This document shows positions 24,293-32,917 of a stretch of 64,000 nt of DNA, in pieces. The DNA comes from Leucobacter massiliensis. Its GTDB lineage: Bacteria; Actinomycetota; Actinomycetes; Actinomycetales; Microbacteriaceae. The stretch covers positions 63,487-127,486 of the forward strand of contig NZ_MWZD01000015.1 in NCBI RefSeq assembly GCF_002982315.1, given 5' to 3'. The translations under genes were made by a program, and so were the position numbers. Each line of letters begins with the position of its first letter. Within the stretch, counting starts at the first letter, position 1. The notes under the pieces are model-generated. The model made no database searches. It was not told the DNA's origin and saw only the letters and a list, made by a program, of their open reading frames with translations.

Positions 24293-25785
24293 GGCGCGCC
24301 GCGCGGAGGATGCGCAGCACCCGGGGTCGCCTGCTTGTCGTCGTCACCGGCCTGCTTCTCTCCGCCCTGGTGCTGCTCGGAGCGACCTCGGTCGTGATCC
24401 TGCGGGAGAGCCTCGTCACGCAGGTCGAGTCGACGGCGTACCTCTCGAACGAGAGCGTGCGCAGCCGGGTCGAGACGACGCTCGACGAGGACGGCGGCCT
24501 GCCGCCCTTCGACGACCTCTCGATCGTGATCCCGCCGGACGGCTTCTTCTTCGTGCTCGAGGGGCGCACCCCGCGCCTGACGGCGTTCTTCACCCGCGAC
24601 TACGACTTCCGGCGCCTGTCCCGGGCCGAGATCGCGGAGCTTCGGGATCAGCCCTTCGTGCTGGACGGAACGCGCACGGTGACGCTCGGGGTGCACGGGA
24701 ACTATCTGGTCACCGCGAGCACCGTCGAGGGACCGGAGGGGACCCGGTACACCGTGGTCACGGGCGTCGGGCTCACGGACACCGACGACATCATCACGAT
24801 CTATGTCCTCTGGACGACGCTGGTGGGGCTCGTCGTGGCCGCGCTCGCCGCGCTGTTCGGGTATCGCCTCGTCTCGCGCGAACTGGATCCCCTGGAGCAC
24901 GTCGCGCAGATCGCACAGCAGGTCGCGGCGACGCCGATGTCCTCCGGTGCGGTTGCACCGCAGGGCCGGGCGCCGCGGGATCCGCGCCTGCGCGGCTCGG
25001 AGGCGGACCGGGTCGCTCTGGCGTTGAACCTCCTGCTCGACCACGTGGAGTCGTCGTTCAATGCGCGCCACCGGGCGGAGGAGTCAATGCGGCGCTTCAT
25101 CGCGGAGGCGAGCCACGAGCTGCGCAATCCGCTGGCGTCGATCCGCGGCTATGCGGACTTCTACGCGCAGCCGGGCGCGGACCCCGACGAGATGGCGAAC
25201 GCCCTCGGCAGGGTCGGCTCCGAGGCGAAGCGGATGAGCGCCCTCGTCGACGATCTGCTGCTCCTGGCCCGCCTCGACGCGGACCCGCGGATGCGGCACG
25301 AGCCGGTGGATCTCACGCAGCTCGTGCTGGAGACGGTCTCCGACACGCGCTTCGCCTTCCCCGAGCACGGGTGGAGGATGGCGTTGCCCGATGAGGAGGT
25401 GATGACGACGGGCGACGAGGACGCGATCCGTCAGATCCTGCTGAACCTCGTCGGCAATGCCGGGCATCACACCCCCGGGGGCACGAGCGTGCGCGTCTCG
25501 CTCCGCCAGGACGAGGGGGAGATCGTGCTGGCCGTGGAGGACGAGGGCCCCGGGATCCCGGCTGAGGCGATCCCGACGCTCTTCGACCGCTTCACCCAGG
25601 CCGGCGGTGACGCGGGAGTGACCCGGAAGTCGACGGTGGGCCTCGGTCTCGCCATCGTGCGGGCCCTGGCGGACGCCTCGGGCTACTCGGTGAGCGTGGA
25701 GTCGGATTCGAGCGGGACCCGCTTCGCGGTTACGATCCCGCGGCTCCCGCCGGCCGAGGGGCCGTCTCCCGATCCGGCCGGCTGA
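24289..25785 (+). CDS. Sensor histidine kinase partner of the response regulator
   Basis: Membrane sensor kinase of 498 residues. A first membrane helix (about 14-38) precedes an extracellular sensor domain (about 40-165), a second helix (VLWTTLVGLVVAALAALFGYRLV) and a HAMP-like linker. HisKA follows with SHELRNPLASIRGYADF (His at about 276), then the ATPase domain with N-box LLNLVGNAGHHT, G1 EDEGPGIP, F-box FDRFTQ and G2 GLGLAIV. GTG 24289 overlaps the regulator's TGA; ATG 24310 is an alternative. Its 3' end overlaps the end of the convergent GtrA gene by 56 bp. Confidence 0.93.
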   Translation: MRRAARRMRSTRGRLLVVVTGLLLSALVLLGATSVVILRESLVTQVESTAYLSNESVRSRVETTLDEDGGLPPFDDLSIVIPPDGFFFVLEGRTPRLTAFFTRDYDFRRLSRAEIAELRDQPFVLDGTRTVTLGVHGNYLVTASTVEGPEGTRYTVVTGVGLTDTDDIITIYVLWTTLVGLVVAALAALFGYRLVSRELDPLEHVAQIAQQVAATPMSSGAVAPQGRAPRDPRLRGSEADRVALALNLLLDHVESSFNARHRAEESMRRFIAEASHELRNPLASIRGYADFYAQPGADPDEMANALGRVGSEAKRMSALVDDLLLLARLDADPRMRHEPVDLTQLVLETVSDTRFAFPEHGWRMALPDEEVMTTGDEDAIRQILLNLVGNAGHHTPGGTSVRVSLRQDEGEIVLAVEDEGPGIPAEAIPTLFDRFTQAGGDAGVTRKSTVGLGLAIVRALADASGYSVSVESDSSGTRFAVTIPRLPPAEGPSPDPAG

Positions 25786-26209
25786 CCCCGGTGAAGATCC
25801 AGCGCCGGTAGAGGACGAAGCGGGCGGCGGCGCCGAGGAGCAGGCCGACGACGTTCGCCGAGATGTTGTCTGCGAGGGCGGAGCGGAGTCCCAGCAGGAC
25901 GTGCGACACGAAGAGGCAGGCGAGGGGGATGAGCATCGCGGCGATGCTCACTGCGAAGAAGCCGAGCGCCTCGCGCCCGGGGCGCTCCGTGCGCTGGGCG
26001 GCGAACGACCAGTAGCGGTTGCCGACCCAGTTCACGGCGATCGCGGCGACGGAGGCGAGCGCCTTCGCGAGGAGCACGGCCCCCGCGAAGGCCTCGGGGG
26101 TGAGGATGCTCGCCCGGAGCAGGTTGAAGAGGCCGACGTCGACGAGCAGGCCGATCATCCCGACGGCGCCGAAGGCCGTGAGCTGCCGGAGCAGTGCGGT
26201 GCGTCTCAC
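25730..26209 (-). CDS. GtrA-family membrane protein
   Basis: Small membrane protein of 159 residues with four hydrophobic segments: LLRQLTAFGAVGMIGLLVDVGLFNLL, AFAGAVLLAKALASVAAIAVNWVGNRYWSF (the GtrA signature NxxxNxxWxF), and two more ending at RFVLYRRWIF. GtrA proteins are thought to move polyprenyl-phosphate-linked sugars across the membrane. I start it at GTG 26209, which overlaps the stop of the esterase gene (GTGA); a longer frame to 26242 would overlap more. It would fit with the polyprenol-phosphate mannose synthase and GT39-type transferase in the same island. Confidence 0.88.
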   Translation of the reverse strand: MRRTALLRQLTAFGAVGMIGLLVDVGLFNLLRASILTPEAFAGAVLLAKALASVAAIAVNWVGNRYWSFAAQRTERPGREALGFFAVSIAAMLIPLACLFVSHVLLGLRSALADNISANVVGLLLGAAARFVLYRRWIFTGVSRPDRETAPRPAGAAGS

Positions 26210-27369
26210 TGCTGTTCCCAGCCGAGCTGCCCCGCGGCCCACACCAGGCCGTACGGCATGATCGTGCGGGCAGCCGTCCAGTTGTGGGCGAGGCCGGGGA
26301 GGACGCGCAGCGTGGTGGTCTGGCCCTGCGCCCGGAGCGCGTCCCGGATCTGGGTCGCCTCCTCGCTCGGCTCACCGTCCCCCTGCCCGAGGAAGATGCG
26401 CTGGGAAGTCGCGGACTTCCGGGCCGCGATCACTTCGAGGGGCGAGTTCTGCCGCAGTGCCTCCGGATTCTGCACGACCGACGGCGTGTACGGCTTCGTG
26501 TACGGCATGATCGACACGACCCCGCCGAACACATCCGGCCGGTGGAGCCCGTACAGCAGGGAGGCGAGGCCGCCGGCGGACATGCCGGAGATCAGCCGGT
26601 GTTCGGCGTCTGCGCGAGTCCGGAAGCGGCTGTCCGCCCACTGCACGACGTCCTGGGTGACGAAGGTCTCGAGCTGCGCCCCTCCGGGCCGGTTCAGCGG
26701 CTCCTGGTCGACGCGGTCGGCGCCGGCGTTGAGATCCGGTGAGACGGCGATGACGGGTGGGAGCTTCCCGGCCGCGATCAGGGTGTCCAGCACGTAGTCG
26801 ATGCGTCCTCCGGCGAACCAGTCTGCGGCGCTGCCGGGCGCCCCGTGCAGCAGGTAGAGCACGGGGTACCGCTGCGTGTTACCGGGGGCGTCGTATCCGG
26901 GAGGGAGATAGACCCAGGCGCCGGTGTTCGGGACCTTCTCGGCGGAGGAAGGCACGGCGGTGAGGAAGGAGTAGCCGCGGCTGTCGGTCGTGACGCGCTC
27001 CCCGTCCTTCGGTCCGCCGTCCTCGCTCGCCTGCACCGCGCTCTCCGGAAACTCGGCCACGGGCGCGCGCAGCTTGTCGTCGACCCAGCGCTGGAAGGTG
27101 ACGACGGAGGGGAAGTACCCGACCCAGGTGTTCACCCCGAGGGCGAGCGACACGACCAGCACGCCCGCGCCGAGCGTGCCCCAGCCTCCGGCGCTGAGCA
27201 CGCGCCGGCCCCGGCTGCGGCTCTTCCTGAGGGCTCCTCGCACGGCGAGCACGATCACGGCGATCGCGATCAGCGCCGCGATGGCCGAGGGCCAGTACGT
27301 CGAGAGCAGGTCCGTCCCGGGATCCTGCAGGAGCGTCGGGGGCACCTCGATGGGGGCGTCCGGGTCCAT
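26206..27369 (-). CDS. Membrane-anchored alpha/beta-hydrolase (esterase family)
   Basis: A 387-residue protein. Two or three N-terminal membrane segments (about 25-95: AIAALIAIAVIVLAV and GTLGAGVLVVSLALG) precede an extracytoplasmic esterase-D/antigen-85-like domain. The domain contains YPVLYLLHGAPGSAADWF, the nucleophile elbow SGMSAGGLAS (GxSxG) and the C-terminal catalytic His in PGLAHNW. ATG 27369 follows GGAGGAG. It is divergent from lysX and co-transcribed with the GtrA gene. Esterases next to aminoacyl-phosphatidylglycerol synthases act in other bacteria as aminoacyl-lipid hydrolases, a plausible role here; mycolyl-type transfer is an alternative from the fold. Confidence 0.85.
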   Translation of the reverse strand: MDPDAPIEVPPTLLQDPGTDLLSTYWPSAIAALIAIAVIVLAVRGALRKSRSRGRRVLSAGGWGTLGAGVLVVSLALGVNTWVGYFPSVVTFQRWVDDKLRAPVAEFPESAVQASEDGGPKDGERVTTDSRGYSFLTAVPSSAEKVPNTGAWVYLPPGYDAPGNTQRYPVLYLLHGAPGSAADWFAGGRIDYVLDTLIAAGKLPPVIAVSPDLNAGADRVDQEPLNRPGGAQLETFVTQDVVQWADSRFRTRADAEHRLISGMSAGGLASLLYGLHRPDVFGGVVSIMPYTKPYTPSVVQNPEALRQNSPLEVIAARKSATSQRIFLGQGDGEPSEEATQIRDALRAQGQTTTLRVLPGLAHNWTAARTIMPYGLVWAAGQLGWEQQ

Positions 27370-27559
27370 GTGCTCCTCCTTCCGCCGGCACCCGCCAGAC
27401 GGGGCGCTCTGTTTCGAGCCGGCGATCCGAGCGTACGAGGTCCGCGGAGCTCGGGAGCTGGGATCCGGGTGAAGTCATATCCGGCACTTCCCTCAGCGGT
27501 GGATCATTGCCTTCCAGCGGCGGGCAGACACGCCACGCCATGAGGGAAAGGACTTCGGG

Positions 27560-30500
27560 ATGCACGCATCGCCGGTCGTTGCCGGAGCCGCGGGCGGGCC
27601 CGCGAGCACCATCGCACCAGAGCCCGTCCCCGCCGAGCGGGCCACCCCCGCAGCGGGGGGCGGCGCCCCCGGCGCGGGGCGGCCGCGCGGGCAAAGGCGC
27701 CGGGCGCACCCCCTTGCGGGCGTGCCCCTGTGGCTCGGGCGGGCGCTGCAGGTGGTGTCGGTGACGATGCTGCTGATCGCGTTCACCGACGTGGTGCTCC
27801 CCGAGGGCGTGTACTGGGCCGCCTCCTATTTCGCCGTGATCGGGCTCAGCCCGGAGCCGTTCGTCTTCAATGCGGTGCTCCTGTTCATCGTCGGGAGCGC
27901 GTCGAAGCGCAGGCTCCGCGGGGCGATGCTGTTCCTGATCGCCTTCGAAGTGCCGACGGTGCTGCTCCCCGTGGTGCAGCTGATCCGCTCCGACGACGGG
28001 GGAGCGGCGTTCTTCGAGAGCGGCGGGATCGTCGACCTGATCGCCGGGCTCGTCGCCGCCGGCGTGATCGCGCTGCTCGTGGCCGCGCGGGGCGAGTACT
28101 CCGCGCGGAGTGAGCCCGCCTCGTATCTGGGCGCGCTCGCGGTGTTCGTGGGGGGAGCCGGCGTCGCCGTGATGGTCGGCCACGTGCTCTCGGGGATGTT
28201 CCCGGTCCGGGACCTGACGACGTCGGAGCGGTGGTGGGCTTCCCTGCACGCGGCGACGGGCATTTCGCCGGGCGACTGGCTGCTGGGCGACCGCGCCAAC
28301 GAGCTGGCCACGGGCGTCGAGCTCACGGTCGCGTCGCTGTCGGCCTGCGCGCTGCTCGTGGCGCTGTGGCTGCTGCTGCGCAGCGCGCGGCAGATGCGGC
28401 TGATCAGCGAGGCCGAGGAGCTGGGCGTGCGGCGGATCCTGCGCTCGAGCCGCACGGAGGACTCGCTCGGCTACTTCGCGACCCGGCGTGACAAGTCGGT
28501 CGTGTTCTCGCCCGACCGAAGCGCAGCCGTCTCGTATCGCGTCGTGAACGGCGTGGCACTCGCGAGCGGGGACCCGCTCGGCCCGGAGGGCCGGTGGCAC
28601 GCGGCGACGAGCGAGTGGCTGCGGGTCGTGGAGGGCCACGGATGGCGCCCGGCGGTGCTCGCGGCGACGGAGCGGGGAGCCGACCACTTCGCCCGCCACG
28701 GCATGCGCGGGGCGGGGCTCGGCGACGAGGCGATCCTCATGATCGACGATCCGCTCCGGCACTCCGTGCTTCGCTCCCCGCAGTTGCTCGCCGCGCGCCG
28801 GAGGGCGAGGCGGGCCGGGTACACCGTGCAGATCCGGCGTCAGCGGGAGCTCTCGGCGGAGGAGCTGGTTCGGCTCCGCGAGCGGGCGGAGCGGTGGCGC
28901 GGCGCGGGGGCCGAGCGCGGTTTCTCGATGGCGCTCTCGCGCATCGGCGACCCCTGCGACGCAGACTCGCTGTGCGTGACCGCCCACGACAGCAGCGGCG
29001 AGCTCGCCGCACTGCTGATCTTCGTCCCGTGGAATCGCGACGGCCTCTCGCTCGACGTCATGCGGCGCAGCCCGGACGCGGTGAACGGCGTGAACGAGTT
29101 CCTGGTCTCGGCGCTCCTGTCCGAGGCGGAGCGGCTTGGGATCCGACGCGTCTCGCTGAACTTCGCGGTGCTGCGCGATGTGCTGGTCCGCGGTGCGCGC
29201 GTCGGTGCCGGCCCGCTGCTGCGCGCGCAGCGCCGCCTGCTGCTGCTGCTCTCGCTGCGCTGGCAGCTGGATTCGCTGCGTCGCTCCAATGAGAAGTACG
29301 CGCCGGAGTGGCGGCCCCGCTTCCTGCTGTGGTCGCGGCGCACCTCGCTCAGCGCGGTGGTGCTCGCCGTCGCTCGCGCCGAGGGCTTCGCCGGTTCGGA
29401 CTGCGGAGGGTCCAGCGCCTCCGACCGGCCGCGCAGCCGCGCCTTCCTGGAGGCGCTGGAGTCCGAGCACGTGCAGGGCGAGGCGGCGGAGGAGCTGCCG
29501 GCGCCGGCCACCCCGCGGGCGGCCTCCGTGCTGGCGCTGCGGCACCGCGGCGTGGAGCCGTATCCGCCGTCCGTGCCGCGCACGCACGCGATCTCCGAGG
29601 TGCGCGGCGTGGACTCCGGCAGCGCCTCGGTCGCGGGGCGCGTCGTCGCCCGGCGCAGGCACGGAGGCATCGCCTTCATCGATCTCGTCGAGGATCACGT
29701 GCGGTTCCAGGTGATCGCGAGCGCGGATCGGACGGCCGGTTACCGCGAGCTGGTCCGGGCGGCACTGGGCGACATCGTCTCGGTGACGGGCGAGCTCGGC
29801 CGCAGCCGCTCCGGCGAGCCGAGCCTCTACGCGGTGAACTGGATGTACGCGGCGAAGGCGCTGCAGTCGCCGCCCGATCCGCGGACGGGACTGCGGGATC
29901 CGGAGGCCCGGACCCGGCGCAGGCACATCCACCTCGCGACTTCGGCCGAAGCCACGGAGCTGCTGCGCACACGCTCGCTCGCGGTCAAGGCCCTGCGGGA
30001 TCGTCTGATCCACGAGGGCTACCTGGAGGTGGAGACCCCCATCCTCCAGCGCACCCACGGCGGCGCGAACGCGCGCCCGTTCCGCACGCACATCAACGCC
30101 TACCATCAGGATCTGTCGCTGCGGATCGCCCCGGAGCTCGCCCTGAAGAAGCTGATTGTCGGCGGGCTGCCGCGGGTGTTCGAGATCGGCCGCAACTTCC
30201 GCAACGAGGGTGTGGACAGCACCCACAATCCGGAGTTCACGGCGATGGAGGCGTACCGCGCGTACGCCGACTACGACGATATGCGGGAGCTGGCCGAGCG
30301 CCTCGTCAAGGACATGCTGAGCGTCCGCACGGGGTCGCCGTTGATGGTCGCCCCGGACGGGACGTCCTTGGACGTGTCGGCGCCGTGGCGGGCGGTGTCG
30401 GTCTGCGACGCGCTTACGGAGCGGATCGGCGTGCCGATCTCCGTGGAGCTGGGGGCCGAGTCGCTGGGCGAGATCTGCCGGGCCTTCGGCGTGCACGTCG

Positions 30501-30919
30501 GCGCTGAGGACACCGCCGGCGTGCTCATCGAGCGACTCTACGAGGAGCTCGTCGAGGGGCAGACCACCCTGCCGACCTTCTACACCGACTTCCCCTCGGA
30601 CACCTCCCCGCTCGCGCGGCCCCACCGGCGGATCGAGGGGCTCTCGGAACGCTGGGACCTCGTGGCCTTCGGCATGGAGCTCGGCACCGCCTACTCGGAG
30701 CTGGCCGACCCGATCGAGCAGCGCCGACGGCTGACGCGTCAGTCGGTTCTGGCGGCCGGCGGCGACCCCGAGGCGATGCAGCTCGACGAGGACTTCCTCT
30801 CGGCGCTCGAGTTCGGCATGCCGCCGACGGGGGGCCTGGGGCTCGGCGTCGACCGGATCGTCATGGCCGGGACGGGCGCGTCGATCCGGCAGACGCTCGC
30901 CTTCCCATTCGTTCGATGA
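27560..30919 (+). CDS. lysX: Lysyl-phosphatidylglycerol synthase / lysyl-tRNA synthetase LysX
   Basis: Two-step enzyme of 1119 residues that charges tRNA-Lys and transfers lysine to phosphatidylglycerol, giving membranes a positive charge and resistance to cationic peptides. The N-terminal part (about 60-280) is a set of membrane helices. The DUF2156/MprF-type transferase domain follows (about 290-620, with RDKSVVFSPD, then NEKYAPEWRPRFL). An OB-fold (about 665-770) and a class II LysRS core complete it, with motif 2 ARNFRNEG-like (GRNFRNEGVDSTHNPEFTAM, about 876-895) and motif 3 GLGLGVDRIVM (about 1093-1103). The ATG has weak AAAGGA upstream. Its 3' end overlaps the next, convergent gene by 59 bp. 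Confidence 0.95.
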   Translation: MHASPVVAGAAGGPASTIAPEPVPAERATPAAGGGAPGAGRPRGQRRRAHPLAGVPLWLGRALQVVSVTMLLIAFTDVVLPEGVYWAASYFAVIGLSPEPFVFNAVLLFIVGSASKRRLRGAMLFLIAFEVPTVLLPVVQLIRSDDGGAAFFESGGIVDLIAGLVAAGVIALLVAARGEYSARSEPASYLGALAVFVGGAGVAVMVGHVLSGMFPVRDLTTSERWWASLHAATGISPGDWLLGDRANELATGVELTVASLSACALLVALWLLLRSARQMRLISEAEELGVRRILRSSRTEDSLGYFATRRDKSVVFSPDRSAAVSYRVVNGVALASGDPLGPEGRWHAATSEWLRVVEGHGWRPAVLAATERGADHFARHGMRGAGLGDEAILMIDDPLRHSVLRSPQLLAARRRARRAGYTVQIRRQRELSAEELVRLRERAERWRGAGAERGFSMALSRIGDPCDADSLCVTAHDSSGELAALLIFVPWNRDGLSLDVMRRSPDAVNGVNEFLVSALLSEAERLGIRRVSLNFAVLRDVLVRGARVGAGPLLRAQRRLLLLLSLRWQLDSLRRSNEKYAPEWRPRFLLWSRRTSLSAVVLAVARAEGFAGSDCGGSSASDRPRSRAFLEALESEHVQGEAAEELPAPATPRAASVLALRHRGVEPYPPSVPRTHAISEVRGVDSGSASVAGRVVARRRHGGIAFIDLVEDHVRFQVIASADRTAGYRELVRAALGDIVSVTGELGRSRSGEPSLYAVNWMYAAKALQSPPDPRTGLRDPEARTRRRHIHLATSAEATELLRTRSLAVKALRDRLIHEGYLEVETPILQRTHGGANARPFRTHINAYHQDLSLRIAPELALKKLIVGGLPRVFEIGRNFRNEGVDSTHNPEFTAMEAYRAYADYDDMRELAERLVKDMLSVRTGSPLMVAPDGTSLDVSAPWRAVSVCDALTERIGVPISVELGAESLGEICRAFGVHVGAEDTAGVLIERLYEELVEGQTTLPTFYTDFPSDTSPLARPHRRIEGLSERWDLVAFGMELGTAYSELADPIEQRRRLTRQSVLAAGGDPEAMQLDEDFLSALEFGMPPTGGLGLGVDRIVMAGTGASIRQTLAFPFVR

Positions 30920-32087
30920 CGGCCGTGGCCCGCCCGAGCAGCCACTCGAGCGGGCCACGGGGGAAGCGCCGCAGCCAGAGCACCGAGAACAGCATCAGGC
31001 CGAGGGTGAAGCCGAGGAGCATCAGGGGGCTCTGTGCTCCGCTGAAGGAGTGCCCGGTGGCGGCGGTGATGACAGCCATCGCGACGATGTGCGCCGCGTA
31101 CACCGAGAGCACCATGGTGCCGAGGGGGGCGGCGAGCGTGACCAGGAGGCCGACGGCCCGCTGGCCCGCTGGCCGGCCGTTCTCCGCCCAGCGCGACAGT
31201 TCGCCGATGGGCAGCAGCACGGCGAGGAGCAGCAGGCACACGCCGAGGCAGCCGAGCACATCGGCCCAGCTGCCGGAGTGGGGTGCGGGCACGAGCAGCC
31301 ACAGCCAGCTCCCGGTGTCGGTGACGCCGCTCTCGGCGAAGAAGCGGCGGGCGAACTGCTGTGCGGCGTCGCCGTCGGCGCCGGCGGGAAGGGTGTCCAG
31401 GATGCGCGCGGTGAGACCCCCGGAGAGGAGCAGGCCCGACAGCAGGTATCCGATGCCGATCAGCGCGGCGCCCGCCGCGGCGAGCCGCAGGCGGATCCGC
31501 TTCGACGACAGTTCGAGGCGGCCGACCCCGAGTCCCGCCACCACGAACGGCATCCACGTCATCGCCGGGTAGTCACCGGCCACGAGGGCGTCCCACAGGG
31601 CGTTGCCGGGCAGTGTGATGGAGCGCCGCAGCAGGAAGGACGCGGCTGGCCCGAGCACGGCCCAGGCACCGGCGACGATGAGCAGGGCCGGTGCGCCGAG
31701 CCGGCGCAGTGGCAGCACGAGGACGAACCACACGGCGAAGGAGGTGAGGATCACGACGACGGGGGTGCCCAGCCAGGTGAGGGCGAAGCCGCAGGCCGCG
31801 AGCAGCGCGGCCCGGATCAGGGTGGGGACGACGGCGGGCTGCGCGGCGCCGCTCGCGTGCGCGCGGCCGAGATTCAGCGAGAGTCCTGCGGCGAAGGCGA
31901 ACATTGCGGGCATGCGGGAGTGGAAGATCTCCCACTCGACGTGAACGGTGCCGAAGCCCTCGCCGGGGGTCCAGGCGGCCGGGCCGACGTGGGCGACGAG
32001 CATGCCGAATACCGCGACGGCACGGAAGAGGTCCAGGCCGAGCAGCCGCCCTGATGCGCGCGGCGCCCGCGCCTCCGGGCGGCTCAC
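30861..32087 (-). CDS. Acyltransferase-like multi-pass membrane protein (HGSNAT/DUF418 type)
   Basis: Integral membrane protein of 408 residues with about ten hydrophobic segments. It opens with LGLDLFRAVAVFGMLVAHVG, the first-helix pattern of the heparan-glucosaminide N-acetyltransferase/DUF418/YeiB group, which moves acyl groups across membranes. A large extracytoplasmic loop follows (about 230-280). GTG 32087 overlaps the stop of the DUF998 gene (GTGA), so the two are translated together. Its 3' end overlaps lysX by 59 bp in the opposite direction. A related protein is encoded at 35253-36644. Acyl substrate unknown. Confidence 0.82.
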   Translation of the reverse strand: MSRPEARAPRASGRLLGLDLFRAVAVFGMLVAHVGPAAWTPGEGFGTVHVEWEIFHSRMPAMFAFAAGLSLNLGRAHASGAAQPAVVPTLIRAALLAACGFALTWLGTPVVVILTSFAVWFVLVLPLRRLGAPALLIVAGAWAVLGPAASFLLRRSITLPGNALWDALVAGDYPAMTWMPFVVAGLGVGRLELSSKRIRLRLAAAGAALIGIGYLLSGLLLSGGLTARILDTLPAGADGDAAQQFARRFFAESGVTDTGSWLWLLVPAPHSGSWADVLGCLGVCLLLLAVLLPIGELSRWAENGRPAGQRAVGLLVTLAAPLGTMVLSVYAAHIVAMAVITAATGHSFSGAQSPLMLLGFTLGLMLFSVLWLRRFPRGPLEWLLGRATAVIERMGRRASAGSTRPSRP

Positions 32088-32836
32088 GAGCCGCTCGCCG
32101 TCCGCGCCGCGCCCGCGTCGAGCGGTGCCCCGTCGCGGGGTGCCGCGTCCCGGCCGCCTGCCGGCGCGGGGAGCGCCGCGAGCGCGAAGGCGATGAGGCT
32201 GGCGCTCATGAGCAGCACCTGGATGCGCTGGAAGAACCCGCCGCCGTCGACGAGGCGCCCGTCGCTGCCGCTCAGCAGCGCGAGCACGCTCACGATCGCG
32301 GTGACGACGGCGAGGACGCCCGCGAGTGCGATGATCGCGGCCTTGGCACCGCCGCTTCGCCGGAGTGGCTCCCGTGCCGCGCAGATGGCGAGCAGGATCA
32401 CCGCGCCCACCGCTGCCGCCACCGCCCCCGAGCTGCTCAGCGTGTGGATCTGGTGGGCGAGGCCCAGCTGGTTCGCGGCGTCCGCCCGAGCGCAGCTGGC
32501 GCTCACCGAGCTCGCGCACGCCATGGGGAAGAGGGCGTCGAGCATCGTGAGCAGCGCGAAGGCCGCGAGTGCCAGTGCGGCCGCCCGGCGCACCCCTCGG
32601 GTGCGGTTCAGCGCGCCCGTGATGAGGAGCGCGAGGAGGATGAGCGCGCCGCTCGTGAGGTCGAGGGCGCGGAACAGGGGCCCGCTCGGCTGGTCTGCCG
32701 CCGCGAGCTCGGAGAGGTAGGAGCTGGAGGGATCCAGCGGCGTGCCGGCGGCCAGCTCCCAGGGAACGCCCGAATAGGTGATCGCCGCGATGATGAGCAG
32801 AAGACGGCCCGCCGCCGTCCGAGGGTCTCTCCGCAT
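32084..32836 (-). CDS. DUF998-family membrane protein
   Basis: Membrane protein of 250 residues with six hydrophobic segments. The first region has YSGVPWELAAGTPLDPSSSYLSELAA; the second loop has FPMACASSVSASCARADAAN, with two Cys that could form a disulfide; then HQIHTLSSSGA. These match the DUF998 family, whose function is not known. ATG 32836 is supported by TACCGT ending 6 nt upstream on the minus strand. It forms a two-gene operon with the acyltransferase-like gene and is divergent from the glycosyltransferase gene. Confidence 0.8.
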   Translation of the reverse strand: MRRDPRTAAGRLLLIIAAITYSGVPWELAAGTPLDPSSSYLSELAAADQPSGPLFRALDLTSGALILLALLITGALNRTRGVRRAAALALAAFALLTMLDALFPMACASSVSASCARADAANQLGLAHQIHTLSSSGAVAAAVGAVILLAICAAREPLRRSGGAKAAIIALAGVLAVVTAIVSVLALLSGSDGRLVDGGGFFQRIQVLLMSASLIAFALAALPAPAGGRDAAPRDGAPLDAGAARTASGS

Positions 32837-32842
32837 GGGCTC

Positions 32843-32848
32843 ACGGTA
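32843..32848 (-). promoter_or_regulatory. -10 element TACCGT before the DUF998 gene
   Basis: TACCGT on the minus strand ends 6 nt before ATG 32836. Confidence 0.45.
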
Positions 32849-32904
32849 CCCAGTCAGCTTAAGACGCAGATAAGCCCGTTTACCTTGCGCTTACGATGGG
32901 CGCC

Positions 32905-32910
32905 TAGCGT
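32905..32910 (+). promoter_or_regulatory. -10 element TAGCGT, leaderless glycosyltransferase gene
   Basis: TAGCGT ends 7 nt before GTG 32918, replacing a much longer open frame upstream that has no start signal. Confidence 0.45.
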
Positions 32911-32917
32911 CGCTCTC

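Noticed and set aside
26879..30958. A 1359-residue minus-strand frame opposite lysX
   Set aside because: The plus strand encodes a complete LysX with all motifs; the antisense product is compositionally biased noise.
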